Notes: a model not told the origin generated them from the sequence alone. Shown: positions 37,170 through 46,920, numbered from the stretch's first letter. The stretch is 62,120 nucleotides of DNA from Saprospiraceae bacterium (GCA_018057925.1 JAGPCT010000015.1:1-62120); one strand, 5' to 3'. Program-made: numbers and translations.

Positions 37170-37940
37170 TTAAAACTTTAGATGCTTCACTGTTTTATGA
37201 TTTTCTTTCAACATTAATAAGGATTGAATACCGATGTTGAGATGATCTTCTACAAAATTTTTGGTAACCATCAAATCACTCGCATCCGTCTTTACTCCAT
37301 CCGGAAACATCGGCACATCACTAACCAACAACAATGCACCGGTAGGAATTCTATTGTGAAACCCTACAGAAAAGATAGTTGCAGTCTCCATATCAATGCC
37401 CATCGCTCTAATTTCGTACAAATAATCTTTAAAATTATCATCCCATTCCCATACTCTTCGGTTGGTCGTATATACAACACCTGTCCAATAATCTCTTTCC
37501 TGTTCTCGAATTGCTGTCGAGATTGCCTTTTGAAGAGCAAAGGCGGGCAATGCCGGAACTTCACTTGGAAAATAGTCGTCTGATGTACCATCCCCCCTAA
37601 TTGCTGCTATCGGTAAAATTAAATCTCCGACCTTATTGACCTTTTTCAATCCGCCACATTTGCCCAAGAATAACACTGCTTTAGGCGATATAGCTTCTAA
37701 AAGATCCATAATAGTTGCCGCATTGGGGCTGCCCATTCCAAAATTAATAATAGTTACATCATTATAGCTCGCACTCTGCATAGCCCGATCCTCCCCCATT
37801 ACCGGAACATTATAAATATTGGCAAAACGAACAACATAATCTTTGAAATTGACCAAAATAATAAAATGACCAAATTCTTCCAAAGAACGACCCGTATAAC
37901 GAGGCAACCAATTATTAATTATATCTTCTTTTGTCTTCAT
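37170..37940 (-). CDS. amn: AMP nucleosidase
   Basis: A 256-residue enzyme of the PNP/UDP-phosphorylase fold that hydrolyses AMP to adenine and ribose 5-phosphate. Seen: INFGMGSPNAATIMDLL, LFLGKCGGLKKVNKVGDLILP, DDYFPSEVPALP and AIRAMGIDMETATIFSVGF with the substrate-binding E-x-A-T. It is the short Bacteroidota form, without the N-terminal regulatory domain of E. coli Amn (484 residues). It is transcribed away from a DtxR/MntR-type regulator gene; whether that controls it is unknown. Confidence 0.9.
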   Translation of the reverse strand: MKTKEDIINNWLPRYTGRSLEEFGHFIILVNFKDYVVRFANIYNVPVMGEDRAMQSASYNDVTIINFGMGSPNAATIMDLLEAISPKAVLFLGKCGGLKKVNKVGDLILPIAAIRGDGTSDDYFPSEVPALPAFALQKAISTAIREQERDYWTGVVYTTNRRVWEWDDNFKDYLYEIRAMGIDMETATIFSVGFHNRIPTGALLLVSDVPMFPDGVKTDASDLMVTKNFVEDHLNIGIQSLLMLKENHKTVKHLKF

Positions 37941-38047
37941 AGAATATTATTTTTTATTTATTTATAATTTTAAAATATAAGTTTATTGAAAATTTGAAAT
38001 AATTGAATAAATTTATCTTTACTTTGTACTATTATCATAACATTGAA

Positions 38048-38737
38048 ATGATGCAACTGACAGAATCGGAGGAAGACCATATACGAGTCATTTTCAACCT
38101 GTTTGAACGTACCGGCCAAGCAGTCAATACCAATGCAATTGCCTATCAGATGAATACTTCTGCTGCTTCTGTAACTGATATGATAAAACGACTTAGCAAT
38201 AAACAATTGGTTACTTACCGAAAATATTATGGCGTCACCCTCAATGCTCATGGAAATTCCATAGCCACAAATTTAATCAGAAAAAATCGACTTTGGAAAG
38301 TAATGTTAACCAAACAACTCAATTTTAAATGGAATGAAGTAGAAAAATTAGCCGATCAACTCGAACACATCCATTCTGATAAACTCATTGATGAAATCGA
38401 ACAAAAACTTGATTCTCCTAAATACGATATTTATGGAGACCCCATTCCGGACAAAAACGGTAAATTTATTCTCCGCTCACAATACCCTTTAACAGAAGTA
38501 AGCTTCGGCCAACAAGTAACCATTGTCGGTATCAGCAACCATGAAGATTCATTTATTTCATACCTGGATACTCAAAATATTCACATTGGTAGCGAAGTAA
38601 TTATTCTTGAAAAATTTGAATTTGACCAATCTTTTCTAATCTTACATAAAGGAATTGAAAAACAATTGTCCAAAATGATTGCTAAAAATATTTTAGTCCG
38701 CTATAAAAATAGAATAACCCATCCCTCTAATGTTTAA
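38048..38737 (+). CDS. Metal-dependent transcriptional regulator, DtxR/MntR family
   Basis: A 229-residue DNA-binding protein. The N-terminal winged helix is visible (VNTNAIAYQMNTSAASVTDMIKRLSNK, quoted only in part here: MNTSAASVTDMIKRLS), followed by the dimerisation domain with the metal-site core (LADQLEHIHSDKLIDEIEQ) and a C-terminal FeoA/SH3-like domain (SFGQQVTIVGISN). The frame stays open back to TTG at 38003, but ATG at 38048 or 38051 gives the usual start (MQLTESEEDHIRVIF). It probably represses manganese or iron uptake genes in response to metal. No typical target operon is next to it; it is divergent from amn. Confidence 0.85.
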   Translation: MMQLTESEEDHIRVIFNLFERTGQAVNTNAIAYQMNTSAASVTDMIKRLSNKQLVTYRKYYGVTLNAHGNSIATNLIRKNRLWKVMLTKQLNFKWNEVEKLADQLEHIHSDKLIDEIEQKLDSPKYDIYGDPIPDKNGKFILRSQYPLTEVSFGQQVTIVGISNHEDSFISYLDTQNIHIGSEVIILEKFEFDQSFLILHKGIEKQLSKMIAKNILVRYKNRITHPSNV

Positions 38738-38776
38738 CCTGTAATTTTCCTTAAATTAAATCTAATTCCTATACAA

Positions 38777-41700
38777 ATGCGCGTCTTCTACATTTTGTTA
38801 GCCTGCTTACTGCCAAATCTTTTAGTGTGTCAAACATCAAAATTGTGGATTAAACAAATTCATTCTCCTCGTACACAGTTTCGTATATCTACAACTGCAT
38901 CAGATTTATATTCACTTGATTTTCTAGCATTGCAGAAAGAGCTGAACAATGTCCCCAATGAATTTCAACGCAATTTGATTCCAACCTCCATTTCCCTCCC
39001 TTTAGCAAATGGGGATTTTGAAGAGTTTGATGTCGTCCAAACCAATTCAATTGCGCCTCACTTACAGAAAAAATACCCAAAAATCAATAATTATCTCATT
39101 CAGAGTAAGGCCAACCCTACAATTTATGGCAGGATAGACATTACATATCAAGGATTTCATGCAATTATAAAAGATAACAAATCAACAACATATATTGACC
39201 CCGCATTTGATAACAACCTTAATCTTTATTTGGTATATGATCGCAAAAATGCCGTAAGGGATGAATCTTTCAAATGTCATTTTGATGAAAACCATACTCC
39301 AGAGCAAGTAAACGTGAATCAAAGACTATCCGATAACAACTTTCGAACATACAGAATGGCACTTTCTTGTACCGGAGAATATGCCCAATTTCATGGTGGT
39401 ACAGTGGAGAATGTTCTTTCTGCCATGAATACAACAATTAATCGAATAAACTTTGTTTATGAACATCAATTCGCAGTGCGGTTTGAAATCATTCATAATA
39501 CAGATACTTTAATCAATCTTGACCCAATATCCGATCCATACGACAATGATGATGTTAACATGCAAATCAACCAAAATCAGATTGAATGTGATACAAAAAT
39601 AGGAACAGACAATTATGACATAGGACATATTTTTAGTACAGGCGGCGGCGGATTGGCTGGATATGCTGTCGTTTGTAACAAAGATAGAAAAGCTTGGGGA
39701 GGGACTGGTTCCGGAAGCCCTATCAACGATCCATTTGACATCGATTATGTCGCACATGAAGTAGGGCATCAACTCAGCGGCTCCCATACTCAAAACAATG
39801 CATGCAATCGGGATTTGACCGCTTCATTTGAACCCGGCAGTGCATCTACTATCATGGGATATGCCGGAATATGCCCACCTAACGTCCAGGAACATAGTGA
39901 CGCATATTTCCATGGATATAGTATCAAAGAAATGGGACAATATATTGTCAGTGGCCTGGGCAATTCATGTGCCACAAAAACTGAATTACCAGGAGGAATC
40001 CCAACCATTGTAACATCCAGTGGCGACTTCACAATCCCAATAAGTACTCCTTTCGAACTAAAAGCTCATGCCACCGGGGATGCGCCTCTACTCTATCGTT
40101 GGGATCAATTAGATAGTGAAATAGCAGAAGTTCAGCCGCCCAAAGAAACCAATACAAAAGGTCCTTTATTCCGTTCTTACTTTGCAGATACAAGTGGAAT
40201 AAGAACCTTCCCAAAAATTGAGTACATCGTAACAAATACAAATAATGTATGGGAAGTACTCCCCGGTGTCAGCAGGGAGATGAACTTTATTCTTACCGTA
40301 AGAGAGGATAAAAATGGCGGAGCCAAGCATATACAAAAAACCAACCACCTTACAGTTGATAAATCGAAAGGTCCTTTTGTTGTAACTTATCCCAATCAGG
40401 AATATATAACATGGTATGTCGGTGAATCTGTTACAATCTCATGGGATGTGGCCAATACCGATAAGGGACCGGTCAATTGCAAATCAGTTAATATACTTTT
40501 ATCAGTGGATGGCGGCTATTCTTATCCACACCTATTAGCCACCACGGCAAATGATGGGACAGAAGAAATCACTTTACCAAATATAATTGGAGATAAAATG
40601 CGGATTAAAGTTGCAGCAGCCGATAACGTCTTTTTTGATATTTCAAATAAAAACTTTGAAATCAAATCAGGATTGCCACCATTTAGTATCCTTTCAGATT
40701 CTTATAGCAGTGAGCTATGCAATGGGGATAGTCTAAGGTTTTATGTCTTTGCCAATTCAATTGACGGCATACAGGATACAATCGAAGTGACTGTTGAAAA
40801 CAACAATCCAGGCATATCCGTTAACTTGAGCCAAAATATTTTTTATGACGGTGATTCTATCCTCGTAACAATAAAGAATATTAATTCAGTTACCGGATTA
40901 AAAAACCTATTGCTTCTATTCAAATCTGATCAGCTTAGTGTTGCAAAAGGAATATCGTTCAATGCCTATAACTCTCCTTCTAAACCAGTTTTATTTAGCC
41001 CGGTTAATTATGCGCAAAATATACCGCCTAACTCAACACTTCAATGGAACAATGTATCAGGACAGGAAATTACCTATCATTTAGAAGTTGCAACAGATTT
41101 TGATTTTGACAACATAATTTTAAATATTCAAGACGTAGAAAGCATAAAATATTATCCTATCGAATTTTTCCAAAACAACGCCATCTATTACTGGAGGGTT
41201 AGAGCAAAAGGCAAATGCAATTTTTCTGAATACTCCAATACCGGTGTATTTCATACAGGTAATTGCACTCAATACATTTCACAACTTTCCAACAATATCC
41301 CTTTACTATCAGGTGAAAATACAGATAGCATTGTAATAAATAACGCTGTATTTGACAAAATTAAAACATTGGAAGTATTTGGAATCACCGGCCATTCCAA
41401 TCAAATCAATCACCTTTCAGCAGCAATCAAAACAAATGAAAAATCATCTCAACTGTGGAATGAGCAATGTTTTGGCAATAAAGATTTCGCTCTTCAATTC
41501 TCTGATAATTATGTCGTGACCGAAATTCAATGTGACTCATCCTCCAATACCTTTGGAGAACCAGGAATAAAAACAAAACCAGTACAATCTTTTTTGAAAT
41601 TTGTAGGATCCAACGCCAACAATACATATACATTAGCATTAAACAACAGCGACTCAATTACATCAGGATTCCTGTCCAATTGGGGCATTACTTTGTGTGG

Positions 41701-42550
41701 AAACATTCCGGTTTGTGCTCCACTTAGAATTCCGACCACATCAAAACTATATAGTGCAAACACGTCGTGCACCGACAATGACGGTTGGACGCATTATAGC
41801 ATCTCCGCAGATAAAAATCCGGTAGGCAATTTTGAATTAATGGTGGCTTCCCTAAGAATGAATGAATTTGACATTGTTAATCCAGAAGATGTCAAAATCA
41901 ATATTCCCTCTTCAGCACGATTTACTAAGATTAACAATGCAGAATATATTCAAGATCCGACAAACTGGACTGTTCTTAATCGATTTTGGCTCATAAATCC
42001 GGCTGTACAGCCTTCCGGTCCGATAGAAATGAGATTTTACCTTACTGATATAGAAATTTCTTCTTTATTAGATGCGGCTAAACTATCCAATGAAACCGAT
42101 AGCCTAAAAGTTTTTTCTATATACAGTCATGGAATTTTAAATCCTAATCCGACCAACAAACATATTGGAATTAAAGAAACCGATGTAAAATTGCATCCGG
42201 CCAAACTTGGCGAGTACAATTTAAACAAATATCTTGAATTCACCTTGTCCTACTTAGCCGATGGATGTATTGGTGCTGGTGGGCAATTTAAAGTACCAAG
42301 TTCCCGAATACAACTAAACTTGGATCAAATACAGTTCAATCCTAACCCGGCAAATTCTACCTTATTTACAAAAGGTATTACTAAACCAACTAAGTTATTG
42401 ATTTACCACATAACCGGTAAATTAGTAACAACATTAAATTTGTTGAACGATGGGCAGATTGACATCTCAGAACTTCCTTCGGGAACATATATCATTAAAT
42501 ACAATATAAACTCAACTCAATATCAAACTAAAATATCTATTATTCATTAA
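38777..42550 (+). CDS. Large secreted metalloprotease, reprolysin (M12B)-like, with T9SS domain
   Basis: A 1257-residue protein. It has a signal peptide (1-19, ending NLLVCQ), a propeptide-like segment up to about 190, and a metzincin catalytic domain with the zinc motif H327-E-V-G-H331-Q-L-S-G-S-H337. The Met-turn is probable in TIMGYAGIC. Fibronectin-III/Ig-like segments follow (FVVTYPNQEYITWYVGES, PVLFSPVNYAQNIPPN), then a proprotein-convertase P-domain-like region (about 840-980) and an end segment with INLDQIQFNPNPANS-type T9SS type A domain (SGTYIIKYNI). All three zinc His are present. It probably degrades extracellular protein. It is 40 bases downstream of the DtxR-type gene but is not obviously related to it. 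Confidence 0.92.
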   Translation: MRVFYILLACLLPNLLVCQTSKLWIKQIHSPRTQFRISTTASDLYSLDFLALQKELNNVPNEFQRNLIPTSISLPLANGDFEEFDVVQTNSIAPHLQKKYPKINNYLIQSKANPTIYGRIDITYQGFHAIIKDNKSTTYIDPAFDNNLNLYLVYDRKNAVRDESFKCHFDENHTPEQVNVNQRLSDNNFRTYRMALSCTGEYAQFHGGTVENVLSAMNTTINRINFVYEHQFAVRFEIIHNTDTLINLDPISDPYDNDDVNMQINQNQIECDTKIGTDNYDIGHIFSTGGGGLAGYAVVCNKDRKAWGGTGSGSPINDPFDIDYVAHEVGHQLSGSHTQNNACNRDLTASFEPGSASTIMGYAGICPPNVQEHSDAYFHGYSIKEMGQYIVSGLGNSCATKTELPGGIPTIVTSSGDFTIPISTPFELKAHATGDAPLLYRWDQLDSEIAEVQPPKETNTKGPLFRSYFADTSGIRTFPKIEYIVTNTNNVWEVLPGVSREMNFILTVREDKNGGAKHIQKTNHLTVDKSKGPFVVTYPNQEYITWYVGESVTISWDVANTDKGPVNCKSVNILLSVDGGYSYPHLLATTANDGTEEITLPNIIGDKMRIKVAAADNVFFDISNKNFEIKSGLPPFSILSDSYSSELCNGDSLRFYVFANSIDGIQDTIEVTVENNNPGISVNLSQNIFYDGDSILVTIKNINSVTGLKNLLLLFKSDQLSVAKGISFNAYNSPSKPVLFSPVNYAQNIPPNSTLQWNNVSGQEITYHLEVATDFDFDNIILNIQDVESIKYYPIEFFQNNAIYYWRVRAKGKCNFSEYSNTGVFHTGNCTQYISQLSNNIPLLSGENTDSIVINNAVFDKIKTLEVFGITGHSNQINHLSAAIKTNEKSSQLWNEQCFGNKDFALQFSDNYVVTEIQCDSSSNTFGEPGIKTKPVQSFLKFVGSNANNTYTLALNNSDSITSGFLSNWGITLCGNIPVCAPLRIPTTSKLYSANTSCTDNDGWTHYSISADKNPVGNFELMVASLRMNEFDIVNPEDVKINIPSSARFTKINNAEYIQDPTNWTVLNRFWLINPAVQPSGPIEMRFYLTDIEISSLLDAAKLSNETDSLKVFSIYSHGILNPNPTNKHIGIKETDVKLHPAKLGEYNLNKYLEFTLSYLADGCIGAGGQFKVPSSRIQLNLDQIQFNPNPANSTLFTKGITKPTKLLIYHITGKLVTTLNLLNDGQIDISELPSGTYIIKYNINSTQYQTKISIIH

Positions 42551-42570
42551 GTTTTATAGAAATAAAAATT

Positions 42571-42721
42571 AACCCAAATTCCGCATTAGACAAATGCGGA
42601 ATCGATTTACAACTCGTAATCAATGGTTTACAGAAACCAATGAAACGATTCGTACATCGGGATTAACCCTCATAATCAGCACTATACGGTTTTTCAAAAC
42701 CTATACTGCTGAATTCGGGTT
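42571..42721 (-). repeat. 150-bp palindromic intergenic repeat, copy C
   Basis: Full-length, 151 bases, in reverse orientation from AACCCAAATTCC to GAATTCGGGTT, with the perfect 10-bp stem ATTCCGCATT/AATGCGGAAT. It sits between convergent genes immediately before the bidirectional terminator. Confidence 0.88.
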
Positions 42722-42726
42722 TAAAC

Positions 42727-42767
42727 AAAACCGATTGAAAACCACCTTTAGGCTTTCAATCGGTTTT
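42727..42767. terminator. Strong bidirectional terminator
   Basis: AAAACCGATTGAAA and TTTCAATCGGTTTT form a perfect 14-bp stem with a 13-base loop, T-rich on both strands. It separates the convergent protease (+) and DUF4199 (-) genes. Confidence 0.9.
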
Positions 42768-42790
42768 ACTAAATTATCATCATTTTATTA

Positions 42791-43276
42791 TTATGCATTC
42801 GCTTTATTTTTATGAAGGGCTGCACATATTGCTCCAAAAAAAACTCCAATTACAAGATTGGTATAAGCAGAATTTTTAAGTTGATTACTGACAGAGTAAA
42901 ATTCATCGGCACCTTCTTTAGTAAAACGTCCGTGTTTTACCATATAATTGGCCATATTGGATAAATAATCCGGACTTATTGTCCTTACAAAAATAAATTG
43001 TACGAATAAAGATAACACTGCAACAATAAGACTCATTATCAAAGCAAATTTTAAACCTTCTTTAAAATTGATTTGACCATGATAAAAGTTGACCTTCTTA
43101 TCCCTCAATCCAAAGTAATATATACATAAGTATAAGACTCCCAAAATAACCATAAACCTTAATTGCCTGTCAAGATGTTCATCATGCAATCCTAAATAAC
43201 GCTCAATTATCAGCCAAATCAAGGTAGTAACTGAATAAATCAGAGCCCACTTCAGCTCAACTTTAAAATCCTTCAT
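42791..43276 (-). CDS. DUF4199 domain membrane protein
   Basis: A 161-residue protein with four hydrophobic helices (WALIYSVTTLIWLIIERYLG; FMVILGVLYLCIYYFGLRDK; GLKFALIMSLIVAVLSLF; TNLVIGVFFGAICAAL). Between helix 3 and 4 is the amphipathic segment with NMANYMVKHG typical of DUF4199. Function unknown; these are common in Bacteroidota. The start lies 1 base after the stop of the SRPBCC gene, so both are in one operon. Confidence 0.85.
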   Translation of the reverse strand: MKDFKVELKWALIYSVTTLIWLIIERYLGLHDEHLDRQLRFMVILGVLYLCIYYFGLRDKKVNFYHGQINFKEGLKFALIMSLIVAVLSLFVQFIFVRTISPDYLSNMANYMVKHGRFTKEGADEFYSVSNQLKNSAYTNLVIGVFFGAICAALHKNKANA

Positions 43277-43277
43277 A

Positions 43278-43874
43278 TTATTCGTTAAGTCCTAAACTAT
43301 CTATTTTTGGAATATTGTTAATTTCGGGGCCTTCAGGCATTTGATCCATTAAAAGTTTTAGGTTTGTCAGGCTAGAACCGAGTTGCTTACCGATTATGCT
43401 ATCCATATCCACCATTAAAAGGAAAATATTCATTGGGTAATTCATTTTACCTTCCATAGTCCATGTCACCTTACATTCTGAAGCACTAATAGGTGAAAAT
43501 ATAATGGAAGCCTTACCTTTTGATTCTTGAGGTTCATTAAATATCAAATCATAATCAACTCGCTGATTATCAACTAAATTACGTATTATCATTTCACCAG
43601 ATCCGACTTCTTTATTGCCACTCCATTTATAAACAAAGCCTTTGGTACCATCTTTACCTTCATATTCTTTTTTCATTGCCGGATCGAGCATCGCCCAATA
43701 CGAGTAATTTCCTTGGTTTTTTAAATATTTAACATATTCGTATAGTACCGCATCCGACTTATCGATTTGAATTGATCTTTCAACAACAAACGTCCGATTA
43801 GTAAAAAGAGCCAATATTAAAGCGAGCACAATCACAGAAAAGAAAAATATAAAAAAACCTTTGATTACTTTCAT
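43278..43874 (-). CDS. SRPBCC (START-like) family protein
   Basis: A 198-residue protein with an N-terminal membrane helix (FFIFFFSVIVLALILALF, 7-24) and a START-like lipid/ligand-binding domain: FVVERSIQIDKSDAVLYEYV, then YSYWAMLDPAMKKEYEG, and VTWTMEGKMNYPMNIFLL. Polyketide cyclase/AHSA1-like proteins of this type bind hydrophobic ligands; a partner is unknown. It is the first gene of the pair with DUF4199. Confidence 0.85.
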   Translation of the reverse strand: MKVIKGFFIFFFSVIVLALILALFTNRTFVVERSIQIDKSDAVLYEYVKYLKNQGNYSYWAMLDPAMKKEYEGKDGTKGFVYKWSGNKEVGSGEMIIRNLVDNQRVDYDLIFNEPQESKGKASIIFSPISASECKVTWTMEGKMNYPMNIFLLMVDMDSIIGKQLGSSLTNLKLLMDQMPEGPEINNIPKIDSLGLNE

Positions 43875-44188
43875 TTGATAAATTATGTATAATCACCGAA
43901 TACTGCGCTAATTTAAGGTCTATTTATAAACAAAACCATATTTATTTTATCCTTTTGGATTAAAACATGAAAATATATTGTTGAAATTTCAGCCTCTATC
44001 ACATATCTATAATAAAATGAATGATTTGTAATTCTGTAATTAAGGAATAGAAACCAAAATGAAGTATTGCCTTTTATGAATTCCCTTAATCAATGGTTAA
44101 AGTATTATTAAATAGTCATATTTTCCACCGGTAATTGGTGCAAAATATTTCTAAAAGTCGTTTATTTGTATAAAAAGTAATTGTTACC
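43875..44188. other. Gene-free divergent region
   Basis: 314 AT-rich bases between the divergent SRPBCC and thioredoxin-like genes. It must carry their promoters, but no well-formed TAnnTTTG box could be placed. No repeat copy and no RNA gene were seen. Confidence 0.5.
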
Positions 44189-44746
44189 TTGAAATTGAAT
44201 ATTTTATTCTGTTTATTTATAGGACTCGCCATGGCATTTTCTGAGGATTCATTCAGTCAGAAACCCGTTGTTGTTAACCAAAAGACACAATCCAAGCTGA
44301 AATGGTACACATTGGAAGAAGCAGTTAGTCAAAATAAAATCAAGAAAAAGAAGATTCTTATCGACTTATATACTGATTGGTGTGGATGGTGTAAGGTTAT
44401 GGATAAAAATACTTTTTCTAATGACAATGTCATCCAATATATTAATAAGAATTTTTATCCAGTTAAATTCAACGCAGAGACACGTGAAAGCATCATTTTT
44501 AACAATAAAACGTATAATTATGTAGGCGGCAAGGGTCGAGGTTATAACGAACTAGCCCTAACATTATGTGGTGGAAGACTAAGCTACCCAACTGTAGTCT
44601 TTATCGACGAAGATTTAAATGTTATTCAACCAATACAAGGCTATCAGGAACCAAAAGATTTTTTCAAAATTATCCGTTATTTTGGAGAAGATCACTACAA
44701 ACAAACGCCTTGGCAAGTTTACGTACAGAACTACAATAAGTTGTAG
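44189..44746 (+). CDS. Thioredoxin-like protein with CGWC motif
   Basis: A 185-residue exported thioredoxin-fold protein. It has a signal peptide (residues 4-17) and the redox motif C65-G-W-C68 in DLYTDWCGWCKVMDKNTFSN, typical of the DUF255/thioredoxin_7 group, with the cis-proline in RLSYPTVVFIDED. It likely acts in periplasmic thiol chemistry. The start is TTG at 44189, chosen because it gives a proper signal peptide and no in-frame ATG lies before it. Confidence 0.87.
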   Translation: MKLNILFCLFIGLAMAFSEDSFSQKPVVVNQKTQSKLKWYTLEEAVSQNKIKKKKILIDLYTDWCGWCKVMDKNTFSNDNVIQYINKNFYPVKFNAETRESIIFNNKTYNYVGGKGRGYNELALTLCGGRLSYPTVVFIDEDLNVIQPIQGYQEPKDFFKIIRYFGEDHYKQTPWQVYVQNYNKL

Positions 44747-44841
44747 CTTTTTACTCAATTTACCTTACAAAAATTATTCTTTCAATAATCTTTAGAATCT
44801 ATAAAAATCATTTTCGTATAGCACAAAAGCTTTCATCCCTA

Positions 44842-46920
44842 CTAATCACCAAATCCGTATCTTATCTGAGCTCTAATTTCTGACCGCAATGGTCCATCAA
44901 TCTTATCATTACCTGAGCCGATTGTCTTTTTGTTTATATATCGAGTCATGTTGTACGATGCCTCCAGGACGATGCCATTGAAAAACTTCCACCTAAGTCC
45001 GGTAACAAACCTATTCCCTACTCCATCGAAGCCGATATTACGTGAATCATACGCCTGATAATGTTCATAAGAATATATTCTACTTTGATATGAATCGATA
45101 TTAAAATAACTAAATCTAACGAATCCGCTGAATGGCTTACCCAGTGGCTTAGCCCACAGTTCCTGATACATTAGATAACCATATTCATCCTTATCTCCCG
45201 GTAATTGCATGTGATTAAAATCTAATCTGCTAGACCAAGTCATCAGATTAGAAACCTTTTTATTCAAATGAAGTCGAATATCAGTCTTTTGTCTGGCATA
45301 CAAAGGTGGGATTATTTCAGAACCTATTCCTTTCACCTCTTCTGACTGATATCTCACCTGAATATATGCATCCCATTTTTTACGTACCTGATAAGCTGCC
45401 TTGATAAGGTATGCACTTCCTTCTGATGGCCCGTTAGCTGCAAAGGTCGGCCATTCGTGTTTAAATAAATCTGCATAAGCATTGATTAATAGTCTTGGAT
45501 TGGGTTTAATCTCAACTCCTGCATAAAATCCGGTCTCATTGGTCGTGGCGGTTTGGTCTGAAAAAACCTTTCCATGAAGGCTATAATATTCTTTAGGCAA
45601 ATACCGGAATAACAAGGCCATATTTACTTTTGGATGCAGACCGATTAAGGCCCCATTAACCGTTGCAACAGCACCTTCTGGATTGATACCGGTCTCACCG
45701 TACAAAACTATATTTTTTAAGTAAAAGGTATAATTAACACTTGAATTCATAGCCTCTTTACCTTTGAAATAGAATCTATTATAGATCCTATCCGTAGGAT
45801 TGAGTCTTTTGTCAAGTTTATCATAAACAACGTTTAACCCCAATGACATTCGCTTGTGGTTGTACTTTAAAGAAGCTCCACTCGTAAACTGATTAATGTG
45901 TCCTTTGTTTCGAATTTCACTTTCTGTCCGATGCAGCCCGGATATTTGAATGGAAGAAACAATTTCTTCGAGATCACTGGAAATTGAATCCGGTAAGATA
46001 GCATTTCCATCACTCTTTCTAAGACTAGCAAAGGTCATAAAACTTATCCTTGGAGTAAGGTTTAATTCAATACCGACGCCTCGCAAAGCATTGATTTCAT
46101 TGAGTGAAGTAGAAGGTCTAAGTGATCTTTCATTTCTCTTAACTGCCGTTGAAAATGAGCTTCTTCCAAAACCATAACCGGAAAATAAAATCAAACCTTG
46201 TCCCATGGACGCTTGAAAATCCCCTATTGCTATACTTTGAATGCGCTTATTTACTTTTTCTAAATAAATATGAAACGTAGTAAAGTCAAACAGCAACTTA
46301 TTATACTTAGAATTAAAAGGCTCTCCTACATCCTTTTCTGCACCTACACCAATGCTGACTCTACCGGGCACGACATGACGCAATCGCACACTAAATTGAT
46401 CTTGACTTCCCAAGTATTTTGGTGCTTCTCCAAGATATCCGGATTGATCCTGGAGTATTCTACCATATCTAATCATCAATGTTTTACTGCCTTTGTAGAG
46501 CATATTCCATTTAAACGGTGAGACTCCTTCCATGCCAAAAGGTCGGATAAATGGCATTATCCGCCTAATATCCTCTACTTCCATACTTGCAATAGACTGC
46601 AATTCATATATTGAAATAAATTTTCCATATAAATCACGATGCAACAATATGGCTTTCAGTTGTAGTTCATTTAAAAGCAACAATTCAACTAAAACCTTCA
46701 AATCAGATGAATTGATATCCACCTTATTATTAGACAAAGCCGCAACTCTTTCTGTCAAATCATTCAGTTGTGCCTCAGAAAGTTCAGGATTAGAAGCAAT
46801 TATGGATTCTATTATCTCATTTAATAGAATATCATCCGGCTTGGCGGTTTCAACTTGACTATACAATGTCAAGCTAAAAACTATAAAATATGAACAGAAT
46901 ATGATCCTAATTAAATTCAA
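44842..46920 (-). CDS. Helix-hairpin-helix plus outer-membrane beta-barrel protein
   Basis: A 692-residue protein with a signal peptide (1-21, ending LTLYSQ). An N-terminal HhH/ComEA-like region covers about 40-130 (VDINSSDLKVLVELLLLNE, YGKFISIYELQSIASMEV). The remaining 550 residues are rich in alternating strands (FSVRLRHVVPGRVSIGVGA, GVGIELNLTPRISFMTFASL) and end in RYGFGD. This layout (DNA-binding fold in the periplasm plus barrel in the outer membrane) is conserved in Bacteroidota as an uncharacterised family. A possible role in DNA uptake is only an inference. It is monocistronic. Confidence 0.82.
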   Translation of the reverse strand: MNLIRIIFCSYFIVFSLTLYSQVETAKPDDILLNEIIESIIASNPELSEAQLNDLTERVAALSNNKVDINSSDLKVLVELLLLNELQLKAILLHRDLYGKFISIYELQSIASMEVEDIRRIMPFIRPFGMEGVSPFKWNMLYKGSKTLMIRYGRILQDQSGYLGEAPKYLGSQDQFSVRLRHVVPGRVSIGVGAEKDVGEPFNSKYNKLLFDFTTFHIYLEKVNKRIQSIAIGDFQASMGQGLILFSGYGFGRSSFSTAVKRNERSLRPSTSLNEINALRGVGIELNLTPRISFMTFASLRKSDGNAILPDSISSDLEEIVSSIQISGLHRTESEIRNKGHINQFTSGASLKYNHKRMSLGLNVVYDKLDKRLNPTDRIYNRFYFKGKEAMNSSVNYTFYLKNIVLYGETGINPEGAVATVNGALIGLHPKVNMALLFRYLPKEYYSLHGKVFSDQTATTNETGFYAGVEIKPNPRLLINAYADLFKHEWPTFAANGPSEGSAYLIKAAYQVRKKWDAYIQVRYQSEEVKGIGSEIIPPLYARQKTDIRLHLNKKVSNLMTWSSRLDFNHMQLPGDKDEYGYLMYQELWAKPLGKPFSGFVRFSYFNIDSYQSRIYSYEHYQAYDSRNIGFDGVGNRFVTGLRWKFFNGIVLEASYNMTRYINKKTIGSGNDKIDGPLRSEIRAQIRYGFGD

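Noticed and set aside
38003-38047. Upstream TTG start for the DtxR/MntR-type regulator
   Set aside because: It adds a hydrophobic, unconserved 15-residue extension in the probable promoter region; ATG at 38048 or 38051 fits the family.
42594-42815. ORF of 73 codons on the plus strand
   Set aside because: Covers repeat copy C and the bidirectional terminator, and enters the DUF4199 gene antisense. No start or family evidence.
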